A stretch of 64,000 bases of DNA from Mycolicibacter engbaekii (GCF_002101585.1 NZ_LQOT01000025.1:1-64000), one strand, 5' to 3'; shown: positions 33,166 to 45,169, counted from the stretch's first letter. Numbers and translations are program-made. Notes: a model not told the origin generated them from the sequence alone.

Positions 33166-33855
33166 TCACACGCTGGGCAGTCGGGCGTCGATCCCGTTGG
33201 CGATCGTCACGGCTTCATCGCTGACGTAGAGCTTGCAGGCCAGTACGTCGATCGCCACGTTGTTGGTCACGCGCAGGGCCCGCTGGCATGACCAACCCGC
33301 GCTTCCGTCCTGGTGCTGGGTCATCCACAGCGTCCAGTCGACGTCGGTCACCGGGTCGAATGTCCAGGAGGTGTCGGGGCGGCCGTTTTTGACGGTTCCG
33401 AAAGTTCGCTCCCCGCACGGGGACCATTGCCGGGCGGTCATGCCGAAGAAGCTCCGCGCGGCGTCTCGGGTGGCGAACACCGTCGCGGCCTGAATCACGA
33501 AATGGTCGTGGCTGTACTCGGTGAGGCTCTGGGCAAGCGTCGCCGTCCAGTCTGCTTCGCCGTACACCGTCTTCTCGGCGGGCATCCAGGCCACCAGGCA
33601 GCTGTGGTCGGGGAATTGGCGGCCGGAGTCGAACATCCGCGATCGGGAGTCTTCAACCCGCATGCCGCCGGCCCCCATGATGTCGCTGACGGTGGCGGCC
33701 TTGAGCAGCAGTTCGGGCAGCATGGCGGCGGTCACCGGCCGGGGACCGTCGAGGTCGGCGGGGATCGCCACTCCGCCGGTGACGCGTGCGCAGTCCGTCA
33801 GCACGGCGCAGGCCAGCATCAGTACAGACACCAACCCGGCGTGCCGTAGCCGCAT
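33166..33855 (-). CDS. Exported PknH-sensor-domain-like protein, possible lipoprotein
   Basis: A 229-residue protein with an N-terminal hydrophobic signal (VSVLMLACAVLTDC). The C-terminal domain with four cysteines (HSCLVAWMP, WSPCGERT, WSCQRAL, VLACKLYV) and ATVFATRDAARSFF matches the extracellular sensor fold of PknH-type kinases, which also occurs in stand-alone mycobacterial lipoproteins. The lipobox LTDC has Asp before the Cys, which is unusual. ATG 33855 has GGGGGAAGG upstream. It converges with menC with four bases between. Ligand unknown. Confidence 0.8.
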   Translation of the reverse strand: MRLRHAGLVSVLMLACAVLTDCARVTGGVAIPADLDGPRPVTAAMLPELLLKAATVSDIMGAGGMRVEDSRSRMFDSGRQFPDHSCLVAWMPAEKTVYGEADWTATLAQSLTEYSHDHFVIQAATVFATRDAARSFFGMTARQWSPCGERTFGTVKNGRPDTSWTFDPVTDVDWTLWMTQHQDGSAGWSCQRALRVTNNVAIDVLACKLYVSDEAVTIANGIDARLPSV

Positions 33856-33912
33856 CACCTTCCCCCGCTGCGCAGTTGCGATGCTCACACTTTAAAGCGC
33901 CGAGGCGTCGCG

Positions 33913-33918
33913 TACCTT
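33913..33918 (+). promoter_or_regulatory. Putative -10 element of bpoC
   Basis: TACCTT ends seven bases before the GTG at 33926; no ribosome site is present, so a leaderless transcript is predicted. Confidence 0.5.
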
Positions 33919-33925
33919 CACTCTG

Positions 33926-34756
33926 GTGACCAACCTCGCCTACGACGACCGCAATCAGGACGGGGAGCCGGTCCTTTTCATCGCCGGGCGCGGGGGCGCC
34001 GGCCGGGGCTGGCACCTGCATCAGGTCCGCGAGTTCCAGCTCGCCCGGTACCGCCCGATCACCTTCGACAACCGTGGCATCGGTGCCACCGAGAACGCTT
34101 CCGGGTTCACCACCGAGACGATGGTGGCCGACACCGCCGAACTGATCGAATCGCTGAACATCGCCCCGGTCCGCATCGTCGCGGTGTCGATGGGCTCGTT
34201 CATCGCCCAAGAACTGATGCTGGCACGGCCCGAGTTGGTGAAATCCGCTGTCTTGATGGCAACCCGCGGCCGCCACGACCGCGCCCGCGAGTTCTTCTAT
34301 TCCGCCGAAGCCAAACTCGCCGAGTCCGGTGCTCAACTGCCCGCCGAGTACGAAGCCAAGGTGCGCCTGCTGGAGAGTTTTTCGCCGAAGACGCTCAGCG
34401 ACGACGCGGCGATCAAGGACTGGATCGCGATGTTCACCATGTGGCCGGTGAAGAACACGCCGGGGCTGCGTTGCCAGCTCGACGTGGCGCCGCTGACCAA
34501 CCGGCTGCCCGCTTACGCCAACATCACCCAGCCGGTGCTGGTGATCGGTTTCGGCGACGACGTCGTCACCCCGGCGCACCTGAGCCGTGAAGTCGCCGAC
34601 GCGATCCCGGGCGCACGCTACCTGGAGATCCCCGACGCCGGGCACCTCGGCTTCATCGAGAAGCCCGACCAGGTCAACAAGGCGGCCCTGGAGTTCCTGG
34701 CCGAGGTCGACGGCAAGCCCTTCCGCTGGGCGGCTGCACCGTCGCCGCACGACTAA
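33926..34756 (+). CDS. bpoC: Alpha/beta hydrolase BpoC, MenH candidate
   Basis: A 276-residue alpha/beta hydrolase: nucleophile in VSMGSF, acid in GFGDDVVTP, histidine in DAGHLGF. It is annotated as a non-heme bromoperoxidase in M. tuberculosis (Rv0554), but it lies between menC and menD. MenH, the SHCHC synthase that acts between MenD and MenC, is an enzyme of this fold, so a MenH role is the better contextual guess. The C-terminus extends about 12 residues past the M. tuberculosis protein ([12 protein letters not shown]). It ends ten bases before the menD start. Confidence 0.88.
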   Translation: MTNLAYDDRNQDGEPVLFIAGRGGAGRGWHLHQVREFQLARYRPITFDNRGIGATENASGFTTETMVADTAELIESLNIAPVRIVAVSMGSFIAQELMLARPELVKSAVLMATRGRHDRAREFFYSAEAKLAESGAQLPAEYEAKVRLLESFSPKTLSDDAAIKDWIAMFTMWPVKNTPGLRCQLDVAPLTNRLPAYANITQPVLVIGFGDDVVTPAHLSREVADAIPGARYLEIPDAGHLGFIEKPDQVNKAALEFLAEVDGKPFRWAAAPSPHD

Positions 34757-34759
34757 CCT
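34754..34759 (+). promoter_or_regulatory. Putative internal -10 element of menD
   Basis: TAACCT contains the TAA stop of the preceding gene and ends seven bases before the menD ATG. No ribosome site is visible, so menD may be transcribed leaderless from inside the operon. Confidence 0.5.
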
Positions 34760-34766
34760 GATACCA

Positions 34767-36422
34767 ATGACCAACCCCTCGACGGCACAGGCCCGCATCG
34801 TCGTCGACGAGCTGATTCGCGGTGGCGTCCGCGACGTGGTGCTGTGCCCGGGGTCACGCAATGCGCCGCTGGCGTTCGCACTGCATGACGCCGACCGGGC
34901 CGGTCGGCTGCGGCTGCACGTGCGCATCGACGAGCGCACCGCCGGATACCTGGCGATCGGGCTGGCGGTGGGGGCGGGCGCGCCGGTGTGCGTGGCGATG
35001 ACCTCGGGCACGGCAGTGGCCAACCTGGGCCCGGCGGTGGTCGAGGCCAACTACGCCCGGGTTCCGCTGATCGTGCTGAGCGCCAACCGCCCCTATGAGT
35101 TGCTGGGCACCGGCGCCAACCAGACCATGGAACAACTGGGCTACTTCGGCACCCAGGTGCGCGCCGCGATCAGCCTGGGACTGGCCGAGGACGCCCCCGA
35201 GCGCATGGACGCACTCAATGCCACATGGCGATCGGCGGTGTGCCGAGTTTTGGTCGCGGCCACGGGATCTCGGACCGCCAACGCCGGACCGGTGCAGTTC
35301 GACATCCCGCTACGCGAGCCCCTGGTCCCCGATCTGAGCCCGGATCGGTCGACCGAGCCGGCAGGCCGGCCGAACGGGCGTCCGTGGACCCTCACCCCGC
35401 CGGTCACCTTCGACCAGCCCCTGGACATCGACCTGACCCCGGACACCGTCGTGATTGCCGGGCACGGTGCGGGGAGCCACCCCAACCTGGCGGCGCTGCC
35501 CACCGTCGCCGAACCCACCGCTCCTGCGCCGCAGAATCCGCTGCACCCGCTGGCGTTGCCCCTGCTGCACCCGCAGCAGGTCATCATGGCCGGCCGGCCC
35601 ACCCTGCACCGCCCGGTGTCGAGCCTGCTGGCCGACCCCACGGTGCCGGTGTACGCCCTGACCACCGGTCCGCGTTGGCCGGACGTCTCGGGGAACTCGC
35701 AGGCCACCGGTACCCGGGCCGTCACCTCCGGGGAACCCGACCCGGCCTGGCTGCGCCGCTGCGCGGAGCTGAACAGGCATGCCGAGGCCGCGGTGCGCGA
35801 GCAGTTGGCGGCGCACCCGCTCACCACCGGCCTGCACGTGGCCGCTGCCGTGGCCGCTGCGCTGCGCCCCGGTGACCAGGTGGTGCTCGGCGCTTCGAAC
35901 CCGGTACGCGACGCCGCGCTGGTCGGGTTGGGCAACGCCGTGGGCGGCGGCGGTATCGCCGTGCGATCCAACCGCGGCGTGGCCGGCATCGACGGCACGG
36001 TGTCCACCGCGATCGGCGCCGCCCTGGCCCACGAGCGGCGCAATCCCGACGCGCGCACCCTCGCGCTGATCGGGGACCTGACGTTCGTCCACGACAGCTC
36101 CGGGCTGCTGATCGGGCCCACCGAGCCCAGACCGCAGCAGCTGACGATCGTGGTGTCCAACGACAACGGTGGCGGCATTTTCGAGCTGCTCGAGCAGGGC
36201 GACCCGCGGTTCGCCGACGTCTCGTCGCGGGTCTTCGGCACCCCGCACGACGTCGATGTCGCCGCGCTGTGCCGGGCCTATCACGTCGAGTTCTCCCAGG
36301 TGGAGGCGGAAGCTCTGCCCGACGCACTCGCCGAACCCGCCGGCGGTGTGCGCGTGCTCGAGGTCAAAGCGGACCGGTCGTCGCTGCGGTCCTTGCATGC
36401 CGCGATCAAGGCGGCCCTGTGA
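34767..36422 (+). CDS. menD: SEPHCHC synthase MenD
   Basis: A 551-residue thiamine-diphosphate enzyme that adds a succinyl-semialdehyde unit from 2-oxoglutarate to isochorismate, the first committed step of menaquinone synthesis. It has the N-terminal CPGSRNAPL segment, the ThDP glutamate in the IDERTAG region, and the ThDP/Mg motif [13 protein letters not shown]...NDNGGG near the C-terminus. ATG 34767 lacks a ribosome site but sits seven bases after TAACCT. The next gene starts inside its stop (GTGA). Confidence 0.97.
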   Translation: MTNPSTAQARIVVDELIRGGVRDVVLCPGSRNAPLAFALHDADRAGRLRLHVRIDERTAGYLAIGLAVGAGAPVCVAMTSGTAVANLGPAVVEANYARVPLIVLSANRPYELLGTGANQTMEQLGYFGTQVRAAISLGLAEDAPERMDALNATWRSAVCRVLVAATGSRTANAGPVQFDIPLREPLVPDLSPDRSTEPAGRPNGRPWTLTPPVTFDQPLDIDLTPDTVVIAGHGAGSHPNLAALPTVAEPTAPAPQNPLHPLALPLLHPQQVIMAGRPTLHRPVSSLLADPTVPVYALTTGPRWPDVSGNSQATGTRAVTSGEPDPAWLRRCAELNRHAEAAVREQLAAHPLTTGLHVAAAVAAALRPGDQVVLGASNPVRDAALVGLGNAVGGGGIAVRSNRGVAGIDGTVSTAIGAALAHERRNPDARTLALIGDLTFVHDSSGLLIGPTEPRPQQLTIVVSNDNGGGIFELLEQGDPRFADVSSRVFGTPHDVDVAALCRAYHVEFSQVEAEALPDALAEPAGGVRVLEVKADRSSLRSLHAAIKAAL

Positions 36423-36970
36423 GACTGCCCGATTACCGGTCCACCCGGGTCTACCGGACCCTGAAGCCGTTGGTGTACGGCCTGGTCTGGGGGGACGGCG
36501 CTCTGCCCCGCAATTCGCAGGCGGGCCGGCTGCTGCGCTGGTCGCGCATCGGCGTGCTGATCATGGTGACGGTTGTGACGCTGCAGTCGGTACTGCTGGT
36601 GGCCGGCGCCTGGCGCAACGACATCACCATCGAGCGGGACATGGGCGTGGCCGAGGCCGAAGTGCTCAACGCGGGCTTTCGCCGCTCCACCATCGAGTTC
36701 GTGACGCCGGAGCGGATCACCTACCGCCCGGAGCTCGGTGTGCTCTATCCCTCGGAGTTGGCGACCGGGATGAGGATCTACGTCGAATACAACAAGGCCG
36801 ACCCGGATCTGGTGCGGGTCCAGCACCGCACCGCGGTGTTGGCCGTCATCCCGGCCGGCTCCGTCGCGGTGATCGCCTGGCTCGTCGGGATCGCAGCGCT
36901 GGCGGGGTGCAACCTGGCCGAACGACGGTACGCCAGGACTCGGTCGGTGATGCGGCGCTCGGGCGGCTAG
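36419..36970 (+). CDS. DUF3592-like membrane protein (Rv0556-like)
   Basis: A 183-residue protein with two transmembrane helices (about 44-62 and 137-160) flanking an extracytoplasmic beta-rich domain ([42 protein letters not shown]), the layout of DUF3592. It is translationally coupled to menD (GTG inside the menD stop region), and the pair is conserved with M. tuberculosis. The gene overlaps the convergent DsbA-like gene by four bases. Function unknown. Confidence 0.82.
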   Translation: MRLPDYRSTRVYRTLKPLVYGLVWGDGALPRNSQAGRLLRWSRIGVLIMVTVVTLQSVLLVAGAWRNDITIERDMGVAEAEVLNAGFRRSTIEFVTPERITYRPELGVLYPSELATGMRIYVEYNKADPDLVRVQHRTAVLAVIPAGSVAVIAWLVGIAALAGCNLAERRYARTRSVMRRSGG

Positions 36971-37611
36971 CGTTCGGACACCAGCCGGTCGAGCCAGCCG
37001 GTGTCATCGGTGTCCACGACCGTCCTGGTGGTCAGGTCATACACCGTCGGGGTGCCGGGGCTGGCCGGGTTCGCCGCCAGCAGCTGCACGCGGTTGAAGG
37101 CGTTCATCGACGTGGCGTCCACGGCCGGCTGCGCGTCGGCGATGCGCTGCACCACATGCTCGGGCAGGCCGCTCTCGCCGGCGGTGGCGGCAATCTCGCG
37201 CACGTCGGGGGTAGCGCCCTTGCGGTACAGAGCCGTCACGAACGTCTGGTAGGCATCGGCGGGCGTGGCCGGGTCGGCCGCTGCCATCAGGGCGTTGCCG
37301 ACCCGGGCGGAGGTGTCGTTGTGGCGGCGGGCGTCCAGGAACGTCATCCACCGGTAGGTCACCGCCACCTCGCCGTCGGCCAGGTGCCGGCCCAGAGCGT
37401 CGCCGAAGGCCGCTTCGAACTTGGCGCACTCCGAGCACTGCGGGTCGCAGAAGATCTCCAGCTGCACCGGGGCGGTGGGTGCGCCGGCCAGCACACCGAA
37501 GTGGTCGGCGCTCAGCGCCGTGCCGGGCCGGTCCGGGTCGGCTGCCGCCGGACCCGACAGGGTCGCGCCCACGACCGCCAGCGCTGCGAATGTGCCTAGC
37601 AAAGACCGCAT
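36967..37611 (-). CDS. Exported DsbA-like thioredoxin-fold protein
   Basis: A 214-residue protein with a signal peptide ([22 protein letters not shown]). A thioredoxin_4/DsbA domain follows: [18 protein letters not shown] holds C55, C59 and C62, so there is a CXXC pair (C59-C62) with an additional cysteine four residues earlier. The late GTPTVYD is the cis-Pro loop. It should act in the cell envelope as a disulfide oxidoreductase. It occupies the place of mgtA in M. tuberculosis. ATG 37611 is preceded by TAGGGT seven bases away; the longer upstream frame overlaps menG. Confidence 0.82.
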   Translation of the reverse strand: MRSLLGTFAALAVVGATLSGPAAADPDRPGTALSADHFGVLAGAPTAPVQLEIFCDPQCSECAKFEAAFGDALGRHLADGEVAVTYRWMTFLDARRHNDTSARVGNALMAAADPATPADAYQTFVTALYRKGATPDVREIAATAGESGLPEHVVQRIADAQPAVDATSMNAFNRVQLLAANPASPGTPTVYDLTTRTVVDTDDTGWLDRLVSER

Positions 37612-37618
37612 TCCAGGA

Positions 37619-37624
37619 ACCCTA
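37619..37624 (-). promoter_or_regulatory. Putative -10 element of DsbA-like gene
   Basis: TAGGGT (minus strand) ends seven bases before the ATG at 37611, within a 37-base divergent spacer. Confidence 0.5.
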
Positions 37625-37635
37625 TCGGAGGCGGG

Positions 37636-37641
37636 TACCGT
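37636..37641 (+). promoter_or_regulatory. Putative -10 element of menG
   Basis: TACCGT ends seven bases before the GTG at 37649. It faces the opposing -10 of the DsbA-like gene 11 bases away. Confidence 0.5.
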
Positions 37642-37648
37642 CGGTCGG

Positions 37649-38341
37649 GTGAGCCGCGCGAGCCTGGACAAAGATCCGCACGCCGTGGCGTCGATGTTCG
37701 ACGGCGTCGCCCGGCGTTACGACCTGACCAATACCGTGCTGTCGCTGGGCCGAGACCGCTCCTGGCGGCGGGCCACCCGGCTGGCCCTGGAGCTGCGGCC
37801 CGGCCAGCGGGTCCTCGACCTGGCCGCGGGCACCGCGGTGTCGACGGTGGAGTTGGCCCGCTCCGGTGCCTGGTGCGTGGCAGCCGACTTCTCGGTCGGG
37901 ATGCTGGCCGCCGGTGCCCGTCGCGCGGTGCCCAAGGTCGCCGGGGACGCCACCAGGCTGCCCTTCGCCGACGCGGTGTTCGATGCGGTGACCATCAGCT
38001 TCGGGTTGCGCAATGTGGTCGACCACACCGCGGGCCTGCGGGAGATGGCCCGGGTGACTCGGCCGGGTGGACGTCTGGTGGTCTGCGAGTTCTCCACCCC
38101 GACTGTGCCGGTGTTCGCCACCGCCTACAAGGAGTATCTGATGCGCGCGCTGCCGGCGGTGGCACGCGCGGTGTCCTCGAACCCGGAGGCTTACGTCTAC
38201 CTCGCCGAATCGATCCGCGCCTGGCCGGATCAGGCCGCGCTGGCCGAGCAGATTCGCGCCTCGGGCTGGTCGGAGGTGAGCTGGCGCAATCTCACCGGCG
38301 GTATCGTCGCGCTGCATTCGGCCCGCAAACCGCTGGAGTGA
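37649..38341 (+). CDS. menG: Demethylmenaquinone methyltransferase
   Basis: A 230-residue UbiE/MenG-family SAM methyltransferase that makes menaquinone from demethylmenaquinone, the last core step. It shows the family N-terminus [22 protein letters not shown], motif I LDLAAGTA, and the UbiE signature [10 protein letters not shown] with [22 protein letters not shown] 37649 matches the family start; the frame open upstream overlaps the divergent DsbA-like gene. It corresponds to Rv0558 (called ubiE or menH in older annotation). Confidence 0.95.
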   Translation: MSRASLDKDPHAVASMFDGVARRYDLTNTVLSLGRDRSWRRATRLALELRPGQRVLDLAAGTAVSTVELARSGAWCVAADFSVGMLAAGARRAVPKVAGDATRLPFADAVFDAVTISFGLRNVVDHTAGLREMARVTRPGGRLVVCEFSTPTVPVFATAYKEYLMRALPAVARAVSSNPEAYVYLAESIRAWPDQAALAEQIRASGWSEVSWRNLTGGIVALHSARKPLE

Positions 38342-38343
38342 TT

Positions 38344-38362
38344 CGCCCCCCGGCCGGGGGCG
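38344..38362. terminator. Bidirectional terminator candidate
   Basis: CGCCCCC-cggcc-GGGGGCG forms a 7-base GC stem with a 5-base loop and fills the 22-base gap between the convergent menG and methyltransferase genes. Only TTC (plus) or AAT (minus) follows, so it is not a classic U-tract terminator. Confidence 0.45.
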
Positions 38363-38363
38363 T

Positions 38364-40348
<1,985 letters not shown>

Positions 40349-40355
40349 AGTGACC

Positions 40356-40363
40356 AGTATGTT
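40356..40363. promoter_or_regulatory. Shared bidirectional -10 element of menJ and grcC1
   Basis: AGTATGTT reads TATGTT on the plus strand (six bases before GTG 40370) and CATACT on the minus strand (seven bases before GTG 40348). The two start codons are only 21 bases apart, so both genes are predicted to use overlapping -10 hexamers and leaderless mRNAs. Confidence 0.5.
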
Positions 40364-40369
40364 GGACCC

Positions 40370-41386
40370 GTGAGGACACCGGCGAGCGTGGTGGCGGGGC
40401 TGGATTTCGGCGGCTTGGGGGACCCGGGGTTTGCGGGCCGAGTCCGTGACGGCGTCGCCCGCATCGAAGAACTGATGGACACCGAGCTGCGTGGTGGCGA
40501 CGGTCTGATGACCGAGGCCGTGACCCACCTGTTCGAGGCCGGGGGAAAGCGCTTCCGTCCGCTGTTCACGGTGCTGTCCGCCCAGCTGGGACCCGAGCCG
40601 GACGCCTGGCAGGTGACGGTGGCCGGTGCGGTGATCGAGCTGGTGCACCTGGCGACGCTGTACCACGACGACGTGATGGACGAGGCCCAGATCCGCCGCG
40701 GGGCCCCGAGCGCCAACGCGCGGTGGGGGAACAACATCGCGATCCTGGCCGGTGACTACCTGTTCGCGACGGCCTCACGGCTGGTCTCGCGGCTGGGCCC
40801 GGACGCGGTGCGCATCATCGCCGAGACGTTCGCGCAGCTGGTGACCGGACAGATGCGGGAGACCCGCGGGGCCGCCGAGGGGGTGGATTCGGTTGAGCAC
40901 TACCTCAAGGTCGTCTACGAGAAGACGGCCTGTCTGATCGCGGCGTCGGGTCGCTTCGGCGCGACGTTCTCCGGTGCCGACGACGACCAGATCGAACGCC
41001 TGGCCCGGCTGGGCGGGATCGTGGGCACCGCGTTCCAGATCTCCGACGACATCATCGACATCGATTCCGACCCCGACGAGTCCGGCAAGTTGCCCGGCAC
41101 CGATCTGCGTGAGGGCGTCCACACGTTGCCGGTGCTCTACGCGCTGCAGGACAGCGGGGCCGACGCCGACCGGCTGCGCGAGCTGCTGGTCGGGCCGGTC
41201 ACCGACGACGCCGCGGTGCAGGAGGCGCTGGGGCTGCTGCGGGCGTCGGCCGGCATGGCCAAGGCCAAGGAGACGGTGGCCGACTACGCCGCACAGGCGC
41301 GGGCGGAGCTGGCTGCGCTGCCCGACTGTGTCGGGCGGGCGGCCCTGGCCGGCCTGGTCGACTACACCGTGAACCGGCACGGCTGA
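40370..41386 (+). CDS. grcC1: Trans-polyprenyl diphosphate synthase
   Basis: A 338-residue isoprenyl diphosphate synthase of the all-trans type: GGKRFRP (58-64), the first aspartate motif DDVMD (D100, D101, D104), GDYLFATAS, and the second motif [11 protein letters not shown]. The residues before DDVMD (LATLYH) are small, which is compatible with long-chain products. Its place beside menJ and menG suggests it makes the menaquinone side chain. It corresponds to Rv0562. GTG start, leaderless by prediction. Confidence 0.93.
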   Translation: MRTPASVVAGLDFGGLGDPGFAGRVRDGVARIEELMDTELRGGDGLMTEAVTHLFEAGGKRFRPLFTVLSAQLGPEPDAWQVTVAGAVIELVHLATLYHDDVMDEAQIRRGAPSANARWGNNIAILAGDYLFATASRLVSRLGPDAVRIIAETFAQLVTGQMRETRGAAEGVDSVEHYLKVVYEKTACLIAASGRFGATFSGADDDQIERLARLGGIVGTAFQISDDIIDIDSDPDESGKLPGTDLREGVHTLPVLYALQDSGADADRLRELLVGPVTDDAAVQEALGLLRASAGMAKAKETVADYAAQARAELAALPDCVGRAALAGLVDYTVNRHG

Positions 41387-41459
41387 CCACGATTGCGGAA
41401 CTCCTGGGGCCTCGGCGGCGTTTAATGAGCACGACCGAGGTTCTCCAAGGAGGAAGTCG

Positions 41460-42308
41460 ATGACCTGGCACCCGCACCACAACACGGCGAAGACGTTCTT
41501 TTTGCTGTTCGTGATGTCGGCGTTGATCGTTCTGGTGGGCAGGGCGTTCGGACCCCAGATGATGTGGGTGGCGGTGTTGTTCGCCGTGGGGATGAACGCC
41601 TACACCTACTTCAACAGCGACAAGCTGGCGCTGCGGGCGATGCGGGCCCAACCGGTGACGGAGGTCCAGGCGCCGGAGATCTATCGGATCGTGCGCGAGT
41701 TGGCCACCACGGCACACCAGCCGATGCCCCGGCTCTACGTCAGCGACACCAACGCTCCCAACGCTTTCGCCACCGGCCGCAACCCGCGGCACGCCGCGGT
41801 GTGTTGTACCAGCGGGATCCTGCGCCTGCTCAACGAACGCGAGCTGCGTGCGGTGCTGGCCCATGAGCTGTCGCACGTCTACAACCGCGACATTCTGATC
41901 TCGTGTGTGGCCGGGGCGCTGGCCTCGGTCATCACCGGTCTGGCCAATATGGCGATGTTCATGGGCAACCGCCGCGACGGCAACCCCCTGGCGATGCTGC
42001 TGGTGGCGCTGGTCGGTCCGCTGGCCGCCTCGGTGGTGCGGATGGCGGTGTCGCGGTCGCGGGAGTACCAGGCAGACCAATCCGGTGCCGTGCTCTCCGG
42101 CGACCCGCTGGCGCTGGCGTCGGCGTTGCGCAAGATCTCCGACGGTGTGCAGGCCGCGCCGCTGCCGCCCGAGCCCGAGCTGGCCAGCCAGTCGCACCTG
42201 ATGATCGCCAACCCCTTCCGGATGGGCGAAAAGGTCGGTCAGCTGTTTGCCACCCACCCTCCGATGGCCGACCGGATTCGCCGGCTGGAGGCCATGGCCC
42301 GCGGTTAG
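41460..42308 (+). CDS. htpX: Membrane zinc metalloprotease HtpX
   Basis: A 282-residue M48-family protease: two N-terminal helices, the zinc-binding HELSH (H135, E136, H139) in [12 protein letters not shown], two further helices, and the third ligand in [11 protein letters not shown]. It degrades misfolded membrane proteins. AAGGAGG lies seven bases upstream of the ATG. It follows grcC1 by 73 bases and converges on the SulP gene with a 4-base overlap. Length matches Rv0563. Confidence 0.96.
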   Translation: MTWHPHHNTAKTFFLLFVMSALIVLVGRAFGPQMMWVAVLFAVGMNAYTYFNSDKLALRAMRAQPVTEVQAPEIYRIVRELATTAHQPMPRLYVSDTNAPNAFATGRNPRHAAVCCTSGILRLLNERELRAVLAHELSHVYNRDILISCVAGALASVITGLANMAMFMGNRRDGNPLAMLLVALVGPLAASVVRMAVSRSREYQADQSGAVLSGDPLALASALRKISDGVQAAPLPPEPELASQSHLMIANPFRMGEKVGQLFATHPPMADRIRRLEAMARG

Positions 42309-43885
42309 GTCCGGCTGCTCAACGGCACATCGTTGAGGTGCAGATCGGCGTGCCCGTTCGTTTCCGGGACCGCGCCGTTGCTCGGTGTGCAGGTGCTGCA
42401 TGCGGCGGCCGGGACCGGCGGGGTCTCATCGAACGCGTACACCATGCCGCCGGTGGCGCGATGCTGGTCCTGCCAGTCCTCCAGGGCCTGCTCCGCTGCG
42501 TGGTCGAGGTAGGTGGTCGAGACATCCAGGCGAACCCGCGCCCCGACCGGGATCTTCGCCAGCACGCCGGTCAGCTTCGGCAACGCCAGGAAGGTGCAGG
42601 CGCCCGCCACGCTCACCTGCCACTCGTCGCCCACCTGCTCGGCGGTGACCTTGACCCGCAGCACCCGCCAACCGGTCAGTGCCAGCGCCAGGACCAGGCC
42701 GATCAGCACGCCCTCGAGCAGGTTGAGGAAGACCACGCCCAGGATGGTCACCAGATAGACCGCGATGTCACCAGAGCGCCAAGCGGTTTCGACGTGTACC
42801 AGTTTGATCAGCTGAATACCGATGGTGATCAGCAGGCCGGCCAGCGCCGCGCTGGGGATCTTGTCCACGATTCCCGCGAACGGCAGGGCGAACAGCAGGA
42901 TCCAGACGCCGTGCAGGAAGGCCGAAGCCCGCGACTTCGCGCCGGCGGTCACGTTGGTGGCGCTGCGCACGATCACCCCGGTGATCGGCAGCCCACCCAA
43001 CATTCCCGAGGCGACGTTGGCGGTACCCTGCCCGATCAGTTCGCGGTTGAAATCGGTCCGCGGACCGGTGTGCATGCGGTCCACCGACACTGCCGAGAGC
43101 AGGCTCTCCACGCTGGCGATCAACGCCACAGTCACCACCCCGATGACGACCGCGGTCCAGTCGCCGTGCGGCAACTCCGGCAGTTGGACCGCGTCCAGCA
43201 ACGACCCGTCGAGGGTGATGCGCTGCACGTCGAGGGAGAAGATCAAAGACAGCAGCGTCGCCCCGGTGATCGCGACCAGCGGGCCCGGAATGCGGCCCAG
43301 CGGCCCGCGCACCGATCGCCAGGCGAGCATGGTGACGATCACCAGGATTCCCAGGATCGGCTCGGGTCCCTGGGCGTCCATCACCCCGTGGGGCAGAGCG
43401 ATCACGTTTTCCCAGGCCGAGCTGGCCGACTTCCCGCCGAGCATCACGTGCAGCTGCTGCAGGGCGATCGTCACACCGATTCCGGCCAGCATGGCGTGCA
43501 CCACCACCGGCGAGATCGCCAGTGCGGCCCGCGCGACCCGGCTCAGCCCCAGCAGCACCTGCAAGACACCCGCGCCCACGGTGATCGCGCAGGTCACCTT
43601 CCAGCCGAAGCGGGCTACCAGTTCGGCAACGACGACGGTCAATCCGGCCGCCGGCCCGCTCACCTGCAGCGGTGATCCGCCCAGCACGCCGACGACGAGA
43701 CCGCCCACGATGGCGGCGATGAGCCCGGCCAGCACGGGTGCGCCCGAGGCGATGGCGATGCCGAGCGACAGGGGCAGCGCCACCAGGAACACCACCAGCG
43801 ATGCCGGTAGGTCATCGCGCAGAACTGACCGTGACCAGGCCTTTCTTCGGTCGACGGCGTGGTCTGCGCGGTGAGCGGTCAGCAT
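42305..43885 (-). CDS. SulP-family anion permease with STAS domain
   Basis: A 526-residue SLC26/SulP transporter. It has 10-14 hydrophobic segments from residue 28 on, the family segment [26 protein letters not shown], and a STAS domain at about 410-480 ([20 protein letters not shown]). Such proteins carry bicarbonate, sulfate or other anions; it resembles the transport half of Rv3273, without the carbonic anhydrase. A Cys pair (ACSTC) sits in the tail. It is inserted between htpX and gpsA, which are neighbours in M. tuberculosis. The 162-base upstream gap is AT-rich for this genome and should contain its promoter. Confidence 0.9.
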   Translation of the reverse strand: MLTAHRADHAVDRRKAWSRSVLRDDLPASLVVFLVALPLSLGIAIASGAPVLAGLIAAIVGGLVVGVLGGSPLQVSGPAAGLTVVVAELVARFGWKVTCAITVGAGVLQVLLGLSRVARAALAISPVVVHAMLAGIGVTIALQQLHVMLGGKSASSAWENVIALPHGVMDAQGPEPILGILVIVTMLAWRSVRGPLGRIPGPLVAITGATLLSLIFSLDVQRITLDGSLLDAVQLPELPHGDWTAVVIGVVTVALIASVESLLSAVSVDRMHTGPRTDFNRELIGQGTANVASGMLGGLPITGVIVRSATNVTAGAKSRASAFLHGVWILLFALPFAGIVDKIPSAALAGLLITIGIQLIKLVHVETAWRSGDIAVYLVTILGVVFLNLLEGVLIGLVLALALTGWRVLRVKVTAEQVGDEWQVSVAGACTFLALPKLTGVLAKIPVGARVRLDVSTTYLDHAAEQALEDWQDQHRATGGMVYAFDETPPVPAAACSTCTPSNGAVPETNGHADLHLNDVPLSSRT

Positions 43886-44047
43886 CGAGGTGAACCTCTG
43901 CTCTTCGTAGGGTTTAGCTAAGACCCAGTGAAGCTATTCCATGCGCATTACCTGTGATCGAATACGACATGTCCATTAAGTAAACAAAGGTTACCGCGTC
44001 GGCATCAGATGTACAGGGTTCGCACAGTCATAATCCGGCTTACCCTG

Positions 44048-45070
44048 TCAGAATCCCGTGCCTTCCACCTCGTGACCAGGAGTTTCGGCGATCAGCCCGC
44101 GGTAGGCCTGCTCCACAGTCGAGCCGTGGTTGATCACTCCGTCGACCTCGCGGGCGATCGGCATGCTCAGCCCGTACTGCGCGGCGAACTTCATGATCAC
44201 GCTGGCCGCGCGGACGCCCTCGGCTACCTGATTCATCGACGCGATGATCTCGTTGATCGTCTTACCGGCGCCCAGCTGCTCGCCGACATAGCGGTTACGG
44301 CTGCGCTGGCTGGTGCAGGTGACGATCAGGTCGCCCATTCCGGCCAGGCCGGCGAAGGTATCGCGGGCCCCGCCCATCGCCTCGCCGAGCTTAGACATCT
44401 CCCGCACCGATCGCGACATCACCATCGCCCGGGTGTTCTCCCCGATCCCCAGTGAATAGCCCATGCCCACCGCGATCGCGTACACGTTCTTCAGCGCGCC
44501 GGCCATCTCGACGCCGACCACGTCGTCGCTGGTGTAGACCCGGAATCGTTTGGTGCGGAACAGCGATGCCAGTACGCAGGCCAGGTTCGGGTCGGGCATG
44601 GCCAGCACCGCGGCCGCGGCGTAGCCCTCGGCGACCTCGCGGGCGATGTTCGGGCCGGCCAGGATGCCGGCGGGATGCCCCGGTAGCACCTCGTCGACGA
44701 TCTGCGACATCCGCATATTGGTGCCCTGCTCAAGGCCTTTGACCAGCGACACCACCGGCACCCACGGGCGCAGCTCCGGGGCCAGCTCTTCCAGCACGCT
44801 GCGGAAGCCGTGCGAGGGGACCGCCATCACCACGACGTCGGCGCAGTGCGCGGCTTCGGCGAAGTCGGTGGTGGCGCGCAGTGTGCTGCTGAGCTCCACT
44901 TCGGTGCCCAGGTAGCGGCTGTTGCGGTGGTTGTCGTTGATGTCGGCGGCCGTCGATTCCGATCGGACCCACTGCAGCGTGGGCGCGCGGCGCGAGCAGA
45001 TGGATGCCACGGTGGTGCCGAAAGATCCGCCGCCGAGCACAACAACATTGGGGGTACGAGTAGCAGGCAT
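44048..45070 (-). CDS. gpsA: Glycerol-3-phosphate dehydrogenase [NAD(P)+]
   Basis: A 340-residue enzyme making sn-glycerol-3-phosphate from dihydroxyacetone phosphate for phospholipid synthesis. The Rossmann motif is VLGGGSFGTT (about 11-20), the catalytic lysines are in SLVKGLE and MAGALKNVYAIAVG, and substrate binding is in ENTRAMVMSRS. It corresponds to gpdA1 (Rv0564c). ATG 45070 is preceded by TACGCT at seven bases and no ribosome site. Confidence 0.96.
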   Translation of the reverse strand: MPATRTPNVVVLGGGSFGTTVASICSRRAPTLQWVRSESTAADINDNHRNSRYLGTEVELSSTLRATTDFAEAAHCADVVVMAVPSHGFRSVLEELAPELRPWVPVVSLVKGLEQGTNMRMSQIVDEVLPGHPAGILAGPNIAREVAEGYAAAAVLAMPDPNLACVLASLFRTKRFRVYTSDDVVGVEMAGALKNVYAIAVGMGYSLGIGENTRAMVMSRSVREMSKLGEAMGGARDTFAGLAGMGDLIVTCTSQRSRNRYVGEQLGAGKTINEIIASMNQVAEGVRAASVIMKFAAQYGLSMPIAREVDGVINHGSTVEQAYRGLIAETPGHEVEGTGF

Positions 45071-45077
45071 GAGCGAC

Positions 45078-45083
45078 AGCGTA
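45078..45083 (-). promoter_or_regulatory. Putative -10 element of gpsA
   Basis: TACGCT (minus strand) ends seven bases before the ATG at 45070; a leaderless transcript is predicted. Confidence 0.5.
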
Positions 45084-45169
45084 TTGCCGTCGCCACGGCC
45101 ACACCTGCCGTTTGGGGCAGCGGTTTTGGCGCGCCCACGCCAGCCGGCGGGGCCGCCGGTGACGGCGGG

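Noticed and set aside
43887..43898. Palindrome GAGGTGAACCTC near the sulP start
   Set aside because: The loop would be two bases, so no hairpin forms, and the match is short; it may simply include the ribosome site.
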